31,007 nt of DNA from assembly GCA_965659945.1 (NCBI GenBank), contig CBFHYJ010000014.1, positions 1-31,007 of the forward strand. Direction: 5' to 3'. Of this stretch, positions 25,220-31,007 are shown piece after piece; the first letter of the stretch is position 1; every line of letters begins with the position of its first letter. Position numbers and translations under genes: made by a program. Source of the DNA: VMDJ01 sp965659945. Its GTDB lineage: Bacteria; Pseudomonadota; Gammaproteobacteria; Chromatiales; Chromatiaceae. Below the pieces are notes generated by a model. That model ran no database searches and was not told where the DNA came from. It saw nothing but the letters and a program-made list of their open reading frames with translations.

Positions 25220-25417
25220 ATACCCGTCTTTTTTATGCCCTCTACCTAATCGCTGCGTTAGCCGTGATTGGGTTGATCATGATGCTCACCNNNNNNNNNN
25301 NNNNNNNNNNNNNNNNNNNNNNNNNNNNNNNNNNNNNNNNNNNNNNNNNNNNNNNNNNNNNNNNNNNNNNNNNNNNNNNNNNNNNNNNNACCCACCATTC
25401 AGCAATACGTCATGTAA
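25216..25417 (+). CDS. Gene interrupted by the assembly gap, probably the dedicated sortase
   Basis: An ATG at 25216, overlapping the target-gene stop by 4 bases, opens MNTRLFYALYLIAALAVIGL followed by IMMLT, a typical N-terminal membrane anchor. The frame then enters 99 Ns (25291-25389). On the far side, one frame reads PTIQQYVM and stops at 25415-25417, just before the ribosome binding site of the next gene, so it may be the C-terminus. Class-specific sortases of this system have an N-terminal anchor, are about 200 residues long, and are encoded beside the target. The catalytic Cys, His and Arg would lie in the missing part, so the call rests on position and the anchor only. The gap length is nominal. 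Confidence 0.5.
25291..25389. other. Assembly gap (99 Ns)
   Basis: A run of 99 undetermined bases. The true length is unknown and is probably larger if a full sortase gene of about 600 bases is hidden here. Confidence 0.98.
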
Positions 25418-25426
25418 GGAGGCGAT

Positions 25427-26077
25427 ATGAGTGCCGTAATGAATGAACACCGAGAAGATCTCACACCATTGCGCTTAACACGTGTGAATAGCTGGCTTGA
25501 TCGAGCACGCGCGATGGACCTGGAAACCGAGAAGTTCTTGTTCTATTGGATTGCCTTTAATGCAGCTTATGCCAATGCAACCCCAGAAGCCTCAGTCTTC
25601 ACGGAGCGGGATATCTTCAATCACTTCATCGATCGGATAGTCGAGAGGGATAAAGAAGGGCAGTTAGATCAGGTGTTGTGGAATATCTTTCCTAATCATG
25701 TGCGTATCTTGATGTCGAATAAGTACTCGTGCCTTTTCTTCTGGGCTGATCAGATGTCAGAGAAGGATCAATATGACTGGCGAGAGGCGATGGAGAAGGA
25801 GTGCTCAGCGCTAAATCGTGCCTTTTCAAAAGGCGATACGGCAAAAGTACTCAAGATTGTTTTTGGTCGGCTCTACGTATTGCGAAACAGAATCGTGCAT
25901 GGCGGAATGATCTTTGAGAACAGCTATAACCAGAAGATTCTTGAGAACGCCGCATGGTTAATGGAGTCAGTCATGGCGCCAGTAGTGAAAATTATGTCTG
26001 ATCCGAAACATAGCTGGGGATTGCCACTGTATTGCTTACGAATGGGTGATAAGCGAATTCATCCGTTGGCTCACTAA
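25427..26077 (+). CDS. HEPN-domain protein (copy B)
   Basis: This 216-residue paralogue of the 4549-5214 product shares the layout FLFYWIAFNAAYAN (37-50), VLWNIFPNHVRILMSNKY (83-100), and GRLYVLRNRIVHGG (147-160) with the HEPN RN-x3-H pair R153 and H158. It ends in WGLPLY, as copy A ends in WGRPFY. A strong AGGAGG (25418-25423) precedes the ATG. It follows the gap-interrupted sortase candidate by 9 bases, so the two may be co-transcribed. RNase function is inferred from the HEPN fold. Divergence from copy A is large, so this is not a recent duplication. Confidence 0.8.
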   Translation: MSAVMNEHREDLTPLRLTRVNSWLDRARAMDLETEKFLFYWIAFNAAYANATPEASVFTERDIFNHFIDRIVERDKEGQLDQVLWNIFPNHVRILMSNKYSCLFFWADQMSEKDQYDWREAMEKECSALNRAFSKGDTAKVLKIVFGRLYVLRNRIVHGGMIFENSYNQKILENAAWLMESVMAPVVKIMSDPKHSWGLPLYCLRMGDKRIHPLAH

Positions 26078-26094
26078 TGGTTGGCGATTAATCG

Positions 26095-26598
26095 ATGAGT
26101 GAGGTGTTTTTCATCTTAGTGGTGGGATTAGCTGTAGTGGGCTTTTCTCCCGTAATCTTTTCATTGATCGGTATGCCATTTGCTTTAGTGAATAGCCGGG
26201 CATGGGGGATGACGCGATGGGATTCGCGATTAACCTGGTTCGTAATAACCACTAGTGTGTTCGGCATTGCCATGATGGCGCTTTACCCTGAATGGATCAG
26301 TGCCATCTCGTTAACTGATAAAGAGGCAATGAGTCTTGTGTTGAGCTTTGCAGGTTATGGCTTATTGCTTCTGGGTCTGAGATTTTTGTTTTTGATGTTT
26401 AAGCTGCGTTCATCGAGGGCCTTTCTGCTATCGCTATGTGTAGGGCTTGTGCATGTAGCGTTGTACTTTTCGGTCACCACGCTCCAATACGCAACATTTC
26501 AAGAAGGGCCAGCAGAGCAAATGCGCGAGAGTATTTGGTATGAGATGAAGATGGATAAAACGCATGGCGCTTATCCCGGCGTCGCGGATATTAATTGA
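26095..26598 (+). CDS. Hypothetical membrane protein (167 residues, about four TM segments)
   Basis: Hydrophobic spans at about residues 3-28 (FFILVVGLAVVGFSPVIFSL), 43-63, 78-103 (LVLSFAGYGLLLLGLRFLFL) and 111-132 suggest an inner-membrane protein with four helices and a short hydrophilic tail. Family unknown. It begins 17 bases after copy B of the HEPN gene, in the same direction, and heads a row of small envelope genes. A role with the sortase system is possible from position only. Confidence 0.65.
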   Translation: MSEVFFILVVGLAVVGFSPVIFSLIGMPFALVNSRAWGMTRWDSRLTWFVITTSVFGIAMMALYPEWISAISLTDKEAMSLVLSFAGYGLLLLGLRFLFLMFKLRSSRAFLLSLCVGLVHVALYFSVTTLQYATFQEGPAEQMRESIWYEMKMDKTHGAYPGVADIN

Positions 26599-26599
26599 T

Positions 26600-26839
26600 A
26601 TGAGTGAATACCAACAAGCTTTGAACTCTATGGGTGAATCAGGTGTCGTATGGATAGACACTGTGTTTCGATACTGTGTCTACATTCTCGTCGAAGCTGC
26701 TAAGTGGCTTGGCACAAGTTATGAGGCACTCAATGTCTGGCTCTTTGTTTTTATCTTGCCAGGTCTTCTAGCCGCCTCATTAGTCACAAATGTGGTGCTA
26801 TGGAAAAGATACTCTCAACAGCAAAAGCAACGATCTTAG
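26600..26839 (+). CDS. Small hypothetical membrane protein (79 residues)
   Basis: ATG 26600 lies just after the previous TGA (26596-26598) and starts MSEYQQALNSMGESG. An earlier start at 26564 would extend 12 residues into the upstream gene and is less likely. Two hydrophobic stretches (FRYCVYILVEAAKWL and WLFVFILPGLLAASLVTNVVL) suggest one or two TM helices, with a basic C-terminus WKRYSQQQKQRS in the cytoplasm. Function unknown. It overlaps the next gene by 40 bases. Confidence 0.6.
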   Translation: MSEYQQALNSMGESGVVWIDTVFRYCVYILVEAAKWLGTSYEALNVWLFVFILPGLLAASLVTNVVLWKRYSQQQKQRS

Positions 26840-27069
26840 TCATGGGCCTGATAGTTAGCTTGGATAGTTATGCTGAGAGAAAGCAAGAGGTTGCTGATCA
26901 ATCCCTGTTTTTTGGCTGTATGCCGGTGAAAGTGCCTACCAAGAAATCCTTTTTGAGTGATCTTGATTGGGTTGGCTGTATAGATGACAACTTAAGAATC
27001 AATGCGCCAGAAAGATTAGATAAAGAGAATGAAAATCAGTGGGGTTTCTGGAACTGTGAAACGAAATAA
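26800..27069 (+). CDS. Small hypothetical exported protein (89 residues)
   Basis: A signal peptide (MEKILSTAKATILVMGLIVS, then LDSYA) precedes a 60-residue mature part with three cysteines (FFGCMP, WVGCID, FWNCETK), which could form a disulfide. Family unknown. It starts inside the previous gene and ends inside the next, so translation is probably coupled. Confidence 0.55.
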   Translation: MEKILSTAKATILVMGLIVSLDSYAERKQEVADQSLFFGCMPVKVPTKKSFLSDLDWVGCIDDNLRINAPERLDKENENQWGFWNCETK

Positions 27070-27616
27070 ATCGAATAGCCTAGTAGTGAGTCTTCTTTTC
27101 AGCTTGATGGTTTATTCATCAGTAGCTTTGTCGGAAGATGAGTACATCTGGACAGTTGAGAAATACGATCCCACCACTTTAATGGTCTCAACACCAGGCA
27201 TCACAATGCATGGCGATAAGCTTCGTATACGGATCGTGAAGGATGGCTGTGACTACGGTCAGCTCTGGACTAGCGTATATACGATGCCAGGGGAGGGTGT
27301 TGATGAATCAACATTTGTTGGGAAAAAGGTCGCCGTTGAATTCATGGGTCAGAAGTTATCTCTGCCAGTAATTCATGCAGGTAAATTTATTCTTGGGTAT
27401 TTAGTTATGCTTGATATGGGTGTGTATGATCTCAATCGACTGACAGGGATTCTCTCAAGTACGGATGAATTGAGTATCAACTATCTAGACTCTAACCAAT
27501 TTAAAGCAAAAGAATACTTCGATATTCCGTTTAACTCGTGGTCTACAAATGGTCTCAATGTGGCCGTTGATAATGCTGTCAGTCAGTGTCGAGAGCTTAG
27601 TACCGCAATCGGCTAG
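27056..27616 (+). CDS. Hypothetical exported protein (186 residues)
   Basis: GTG 27056 gives a clean signal peptide (KRNKSNSLVVSLLFSLMVYS, then SVALS) and only a 14-base overlap with the preceding gene. An in-frame ATG at 27029 would add nine residues. The mature protein is beta-rich (LRIRIVKDGCDYGQLW, KKVAVEFMGQKLSLPVI, AGKFILGYLVMLDMGVYDL) with two cysteines. No known family. It is the last of the four-gene envelope group. Confidence 0.6.
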   Translation: MKRNKSNSLVVSLLFSLMVYSSVALSEDEYIWTVEKYDPTTLMVSTPGITMHGDKLRIRIVKDGCDYGQLWTSVYTMPGEGVDESTFVGKKVAVEFMGQKLSLPVIHAGKFILGYLVMLDMGVYDLNRLTGILSSTDELSINYLDSNQFKAKEYFDIPFNSWSTNGLNVAVDNAVSQCRELSTAIG

Positions 27617-27621
27617 AGTTA

Positions 27622-27665
27622 ATAAATCACTATCGTTGTAGACCTCGTGTAAGTGGGTGATTTAT
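27622..27665. terminator. Inverted repeat after the envelope-gene group
   Basis: ATAAATCAC (27622-27630) and GTGATTTAT (27657-27665) are perfect 9-bp arms around a 26-base loop, starting 6 bases after the stop at 27616. ATTTAGTTTTC follows. It may end the envelope transcript; the loop is long for an intrinsic terminator, so another role is possible. Confidence 0.4.
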
Positions 27666-27697
27666 ATTTAGTTTTCAGTTCCATAATAAGAGACCAT

Positions 27698-27837
27698 ATG
27701 GCAACTTGGATACCCGAACTAAGCCAAGTCAAAAAAGCAAGTTAACAAAAGCACTAAAGCACAACGAATTTGATTTTAAGGCTTTACAGGTTCTTCATGA
27801 AACCATAATAAAAGAATACCCATCGGCTATCGAGTAA
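27698..27837 (+). pseudogene. Frameshifted small ORF (45 codons if repaired)
   Basis: ATG 27698 opens MATWIPELSQVKKAS and stops at 27743. Adding one A to the six-A run at 27731-27736 would join it to a second frame (SKLTKALKHNEFDFKALQVL, then HETIIKEYPSAIE) ending at the TAA of 27835-27837. The joined product would have 45 residues. It may be a decayed gene or a homopolymer sequencing error. Family unknown. Confidence 0.4.
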
Positions 27838-27883
27838 AAGGACGTTTTAATTCCCCCCTCTTTATAAATGTTCTGGTGTAAGA

Positions 27884-27948
27884 GCTGATGACGTAAAACG
27901 ACTCAATCTAAAGCAAAGGGAACAAACAAGTCGAAATACGCCATCAGC
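27884..27948. other. Long imperfect inverted repeat with symmetric internal loop
   Basis: GCTGATG (27884-27890) pairs with CATCAGC (27942-27948), CGTA (27892-27895) with TACG (27937-27940), and CGACT (27899-27903) with AGTCG (27929-27933). A single mismatch and a symmetric AAA/AAA internal loop separate the blocks; the terminal loop is 25 bases. Sixteen pairs line up without register shift. It lies in the gene-free stretch 27838-27979 and could be a structured RNA, a mobile-element site or a replication/transfer site. Confidence 0.5.
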
Positions 27949-27955
27949 AATTAAT

Positions 27956-27974
27956 TTGTCGTGTTACACGACAA
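27956..27974 (-). terminator. Palindromic hairpin at the end of the AAA ATPase gene
   Basis: TTGTCGTGT (27956-27964) and ACACGACAA (27966-27974) flank a single base, giving a near-perfect 19-bp palindrome 5 bases past the leftward gene's stop. As RNA it folds into an 8-bp stem with a TAA loop. The following ATTAATT is a weak U-tract, so it may be a terminator or a protein site. Confidence 0.45.
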
Positions 27975-27979
27975 GAGCA

Positions 27980-28636
27980 CTAATAAAGAATAAATTCCTT
28001 TTCGTTCCATACGCGATAAATTACTTTAACAATCTCTCGACCCGATAGATCTGTTGAGCGAATTAGATCCATTACCTGTTCGGTTGTGTGACCCTCAAGA
28101 TACATCTTTACCCAAGGTAGCCATTGTTCGGCTGAAGGCTTATCAACATGGATAAGGGTTGAGCGGTTTTGAACGCCTTTATCAATATCTTTGATGTTAT
28201 TTGTGGTCAAAATAAAGACTACATTTGATTTGTTCATTAAGCTCTTGAGGCGTTTCATTGCCTCAGAGGATAAGTTGTCTACTTCATCAAGAATCACGTA
28301 ATGAAAACCACAAGACGATGAGAATGGCGCTAAGTCTGTCAATGTATCGAGCTTGGAGAGCATTTCAACACCACTTGGTCCGACTCCGCATTTGCGTAAC
28401 TCGTAATGTGCGGGATTTGGATTACCAGAGCGCTTTTCGAAAAGATCTGGGATTAGCTTTGCAATTGTTGTCTTCCCAGTCCCATTGGGTCCAAAAAACA
28501 GAATTCCAGCGTTAGCATGATTTGGAAATTCTGACCCAGGGTTAGCTAAGCCGTAAATTTTTATAGGAATATTCTTATCAGCCATTACGAGCTCATCAAT
28601 TGATTTGAATGGCGCTGAAAGGCGTTTCTTAAGCAT
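27980..28636 (-). CDS. AAA+ ATPase of clamp-loader type
   Basis: This 218-residue ATPase has Walker A GPNGTGKT (49-56), Walker B VILDEVD (114-120), sensor-1 TTNN (144-147) and the basic residue R158 in VQNRSTLIHV. The DEVDNLSSEAMKRLKSLM arrangement resembles clamp loaders and RuvB/RarA relatives. It lacks C-terminal collar domains, being only about one AAA+ module plus a short lid. I chose ATG 28636 because AGGAG lies 7 bases upstream; the ATG at 28642 is too close. It overlaps the stop of the upstream 269-residue gene, so both are made together. A role in remodelling DNA or a protein complex is likely, target unknown. Confidence 0.78.
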   Translation of the reverse strand: MLKKRLSAPFKSIDELVMADKNIPIKIYGLANPGSEFPNHANAGILFFGPNGTGKTTIAKLIPDLFEKRSGNPNPAHYELRKCGVGPSGVEMLSKLDTLTDLAPFSSSCGFHYVILDEVDNLSSEAMKRLKSLMNKSNVVFILTTNNIKDIDKGVQNRSTLIHVDKPSAEQWLPWVKMYLEGHTTEQVMDLIRSTDLSGREIVKVIYRVWNEKEFILY

Positions 28637-29438
28637 TTTCATACTCCTTAGCCTCTGATGAATTAGTAATGCTGTTCACCAGTTCGTCTTGACGATTCAT
28701 CTTGTCGGTGAATGAATCATTTGATGTGTCGTTAATTGCATCTTTGATTTCGCTGTAGATAGCAAGCTGCATTTTTTCAATGATCTTAGGTCCAGATGAA
28801 ATTGATTTCACGTCAATAGACTGGTTGCTGGCTTTCTTTGCAAATAAAAGAATAGAGTCACCAGTATCAAGTTCAGCTAACTCTTTAGCGATATTGCTAG
28901 CATCAAGATGATTAGGCTTAAGTTTTGCTAAGTAGTCGTTGAGTTGGGCAATTTTGGTCGTATTGTTAATCGTTGTGAGGGGCTTCTTGGTGCGAATATT
29001 TTCAATTCCACCACGTTCATTAATCCATGACTCAAACAACTCTGGGCTTACGTTTTCTTTGTGCGCAGTCGTTAGCACGGATGCGTATTTATTAGTCGAT
29101 TTATGATCCGTTTTAAAAACAATACGAATAATCTTTGTTGCTAGAGAGCTATTTGACTTGAACGTAATTTCGGATGCTTTGGCTGCCTTATTAATGACGT
29201 CTAAAACAACCTTTTCGTTTTCGTCACCGCTCTTTGCATTGAAATGAATTAAATAAGTTTTTGCTAGTACCGCATACACGGCTTTGCGAGTGCGGCTTGA
29301 GAGTTCATTCCATTCCTCAACCGCTTGCAAGGCATTCGAAAGATCATTTCGAACAGTTTCAGCTTTAATTTTTTGTACAACGGGCTTCTTTTTACCTGCT
29401 ACTACAATATTTGCATGTTTGATTTCTGAGAGGTTCAT
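28629..29438 (-). CDS. Hypothetical partner of the AAA+ ATPase (269 residues)
   Basis: Not recognised. This 269-residue, helical, Lys/Asn/Ser-rich soluble protein begins MNLSEIKHANIVVAGKKKPV and carries long helices (RNDLSNALQAVEEWNELSS, then KAVYAVLAKTYLIHF). No enzyme motif was seen. GGAG precedes the ATG. Its last codons overlap the ATPase gene start, which suggests the two proteins act together, the partner perhaps acting as adaptor or substrate-binding subunit. It is divergent from the 29630 gene across an operator-rich promoter region. Confidence 0.65.
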   Translation of the reverse strand: MNLSEIKHANIVVAGKKKPVVQKIKAETVRNDLSNALQAVEEWNELSSRTRKAVYAVLAKTYLIHFNAKSGDENEKVVLDVINKAAKASEITFKSNSSLATKIIRIVFKTDHKSTNKYASVLTTAHKENVSPELFESWINERGGIENIRTKKPLTTINNTTKIAQLNDYLAKLKPNHLDASNIAKELAELDTGDSILLFAKKASNQSIDVKSISSGPKIIEKMQLAIYSEIKDAINDTSNDSFTDKMNRQDELVNSITNSSEAKEYENA

Positions 29439-29446
29439 TTTGACTC

Positions 29447-29506
29447 CTACGTCTGTTGTTGAACACGTAGAAAATCGTAGTGGATGGTTTGATGTCTAAA
29501 CATCCA
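29447..29506. promoter_or_regulatory. Inverted repeats next to the leftward gene start
   Basis: CTACGT (29447-29452) with ACGTAG (29465-29470), and TGGATG (29481-29486) with CATCCA (29501-29506; inner GATGT/ACATC), are short perfect inverted repeats directly upstream of the 269-residue gene. They may be leader hairpins or operators. Confidence 0.3.
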
Positions 29507-29530
29507 TGAAAATTTGGGCGGTTGTTTTTA

Positions 29531-29580
29531 AGGGCACCCAAAAAATAGAGATTTAGTTTCGTCAATATTTAGGGATCCCT
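29531..29580. promoter_or_regulatory. Twin palindromic operators in the divergent promoter region
   Basis: AGGGATCCCT (29571-29580) is a perfect 10-bp palindrome. AGGGCACCCA (29531-29540) is a near copy exactly 40 bases upstream, giving the shared pattern AGGGNNCCCW. Both lie between the divergent genes at 29438 and 29630. The 40-base spacing is close to four helical turns, so one regulator could bind both sites on the same face. Confidence 0.5.
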
Positions 29581-29629
29581 TAATGTGTTTTGATTGGGTA
29601 CTCTCTTGCCAAGAAATCAGGAGAAAACT

Positions 29630-30580
29630 ATGTTCATGAATAATGATGACAAAAATCGATTGGCTGTTCGTAACCCTAATAGCCCCTTTCAGCCATCCTT
29701 GAAAGAATTCCTTTTTTATCGTTTGCTACTTATAAGCCCCTCGTACTGGAAAGTGGCAAACAATATCAAGTCTGGATTGGGAAAGGCATCCATAAAAAAT
29801 GCAGATGAGAGTGAAAAGGCTGTCTACAAAATGTTTGAGAAGGCAGGTGATGTCTACAGTATGCCTTTCGAGGAATGGTGGGAGAAGCTAGGCTTTAAAA
29901 TTTTTAAACGCGATCTTCCTAAGAGCTTATCAATTGACGTTCCTACTCACACAGACTTTGACAGGCGCGAATTAGAATCTGACGCAAACAAATTAATTTC
30001 ACTGTTGGAGACTATTAAGGATGCTTCTGAGAATGCTGAATATGAAATGTTGTCAACAGGACCTAATCTCCCCGAGTTTGTAAGAAAACTAGGTATGCTG
30101 GAAGCTAAGGTGCTTTTAGAGGAAATGTATGGTGATAACTTAAAACAATGGCGAATTGCCATTGCATTTGGTTTCAATAAAAATCGACTTCATTCCAAAG
30201 ATCTAAAATGTGATTGTGATACTGATGCTTTGCCTAAAGATGAGCGAGAGTATTTGAGTGATCAGGTACGTCGTAATATGAATGAGCTTCTGCAATTAAG
30301 CGAGAATGCAGCACGTGGTATTTATCCATCAACCACTCAGAGTGGTTCAAATTTGAAATTTAAAGATATTCATTTGTTTTCTATTCTCGCGCAAAGTCGC
30401 CAGCTTGATCTTGAGTTAGAGGATCGCGATAAACGTTATCGTCAGTCATTACGATTTAACAGTGGTCGATCTGCAGGCATTACTCGTTTCCTTGTTCTCA
30501 ATGAACTAGAAAAACGTGAGCTGTACTGGCGTGAAATTGTTGATGATGTGTTAAAAGCGGGTGAAAAGTTATTAAAGTAA
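29630..30580 (+). CDS. Hypothetical protein (316 residues)
   Basis: Not recognised. ATG 29630 is chosen because CAGGAGA (29619-29625) lies just upstream; a TTG 36 bases earlier is less likely. The 316-residue protein is mostly helical, mixed-charge and soluble. Noted segments are PFEEWWEKLGFKIFKRDLP, LRMLEAKVLLEE-like GMLEAKVLLEEMYGDNLKQW, a DLKCDCDTD cysteine pair, and DRDKRYRQSLRFNSGRSAG near the C-terminus. It is divergent from the ATPase pair and probably co-regulated with it through the twin palindromes. Confidence 0.65.
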   Translation: MFMNNDDKNRLAVRNPNSPFQPSLKEFLFYRLLLISPSYWKVANNIKSGLGKASIKNADESEKAVYKMFEKAGDVYSMPFEEWWEKLGFKIFKRDLPKSLSIDVPTHTDFDRRELESDANKLISLLETIKDASENAEYEMLSTGPNLPEFVRKLGMLEAKVLLEEMYGDNLKQWRIAIAFGFNKNRLHSKDLKCDCDTDALPKDEREYLSDQVRRNMNELLQLSENAARGIYPSTTQSGSNLKFKDIHLFSILAQSRQLDLELEDRDKRYRQSLRFNSGRSAGITRFLVLNELEKRELYWREIVDDVLKAGEKLLK

Positions 30581-30677
30581 AGGTGTCTATACTACTCGTA
30601 AAATTACGTCTTATACTTCATTGAATTCATAAGGTCTGCAAATCAGATTGGCATACTTATAATTTCGTCGGGAAAAG

Positions 30678-31007
30678 CTATTCATTTCTATCGATCACAT
30701 AAATCAAAAACATGTCTAAAGAATCTACGCCGTATTGATGACTCATTTGGTTGTGATATAGCTGATATAGAATTTTGAGCGAGTCTTTGGTGTTTTTGGA
30801 GTATGAAGTTTTTTCAATCAGGTCTGCAGCTTGCTTTGGGTTGTGCAACTGATCAATCACACCAGCTTCATCGAATATGTCATCAATTTTCGACCAATCC
30901 CATTCATCTTTACCAAAAAGGTTTTCTATAGCCTCTTGAGATGCATCCATTTGCTCTTGCCAGAATATCGTTTCATTTTCAGCGTCCCTTACCCACCAAG
31001 TAGCCTC
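30678..31007 (-). CDS. Hypothetical protein, 5' end beyond the right window edge
   Basis: The leftward frame stays open to the window edge (19 codons upstream of the ATG at 30950 read EATWWVRDAENETIFWQEQ), so the gene very likely starts outside. At least 109 residues are visible, acidic and helical (DEWDWSKIDDIFDEAGVIDQ, LHNPKQAADLIEKTSYSK), ending FLIYVIDRNE. Family unknown. It converges with the 29630 gene; the 97 bases between them show no clear terminator. Confidence 0.6.
   Translation of the reverse strand, partial: EATWWVRDAENETIFWQEQMDASQEAIENLFGKDEWDWSKIDDIFDEAGVIDQLHNPKQAADLIEKTSYSKNTKDSLKILYQLYHNQMSHQYGVDSLDMFLIYVIDRNE

Noticed and set aside
27622..27665. Integron attC site
   Set aside because: The arms lack the conserved R'/R'' core sequences and no integron-type integrase is present; the local recombinase is at the other end of the window.

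Overview
The window looks like accessory DNA of a marine gammaproteobacterium. The backbone has moderate GC (about 40-45% in spot counts), and it carries the genes of the proteobacterial dedicated sortase (Pds) system, a set known mainly from marine Gammaproteobacteria. No rRNA, tRNA, CRISPR array or complete insertion sequence was seen. One assembly gap of 99 Ns lies at 25291-25389.

Left part (1-5214). The start of a leftward gene is cut by the window edge. It is followed by a strong leftward hairpin plus T-run, a short catalytic-domain-only tyrosine recombinase, and a large protein joining a Cas4-like PD-(D/E)XK/Fe-S nuclease half to a DUF2779 DEDD-exonuclease half. Convergent to these is a leftward pair: a HEPN protein and a UvrD-like helicase.

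Centre-left (5325-13762). The response regulator/kinase pair pdsR-pdsS is followed by an OGFr-N protein and an ADP-ribosylglycohydrolase. A 370-bp AT-rich region then carries three copies of a 25-bp dyad operator. They lie in front of a tightly packed six-gene operon: MerR-like regulator, VWA protein and four proteins I cannot assign. This operon is the best candidate here for an undescribed system.

Centre (13764-21730). After one hypothetical gene comes a sharp change to GC-rich DNA (58-70% in spot counts). It holds a leftward heavy-metal efflux operon: CzcI-like protein, periplasmic protein, TolC-type outer-membrane factor, His-rich membrane-fusion protein, CzcA-type RND pump, and a truncated CDF transporter. 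The left edge is the CDF truncation near 14305. The right edge abuts a 5'-truncated restriction-type helicase remnant. The efflux block therefore looks like an inserted cassette that has lost its own regulator.

Right part (21728-31007). Two hypothetical genes precede the Pds sortase target (VIT + VWA + C-terminal sorting signal). Its Shine-Dalgarno sequence is locked in a perfect hairpin. The target overlaps a gene that runs into the N gap, probably the sortase. After the gap come a second HEPN paralogue, four small membrane or secreted proteins, a 360-bp region with several dyads and a frameshifted small ORF, an AAA+ ATPase with a partner protein, a divergent gene with twin operator-like palindromes, and a gene truncated by the right edge.

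Taken together, the kinase/regulator and the target/sortase of one signalling and surface-anchoring system are separated by about 15 kb of other genes. The outer borders of that block carry homologous HEPN proteins.
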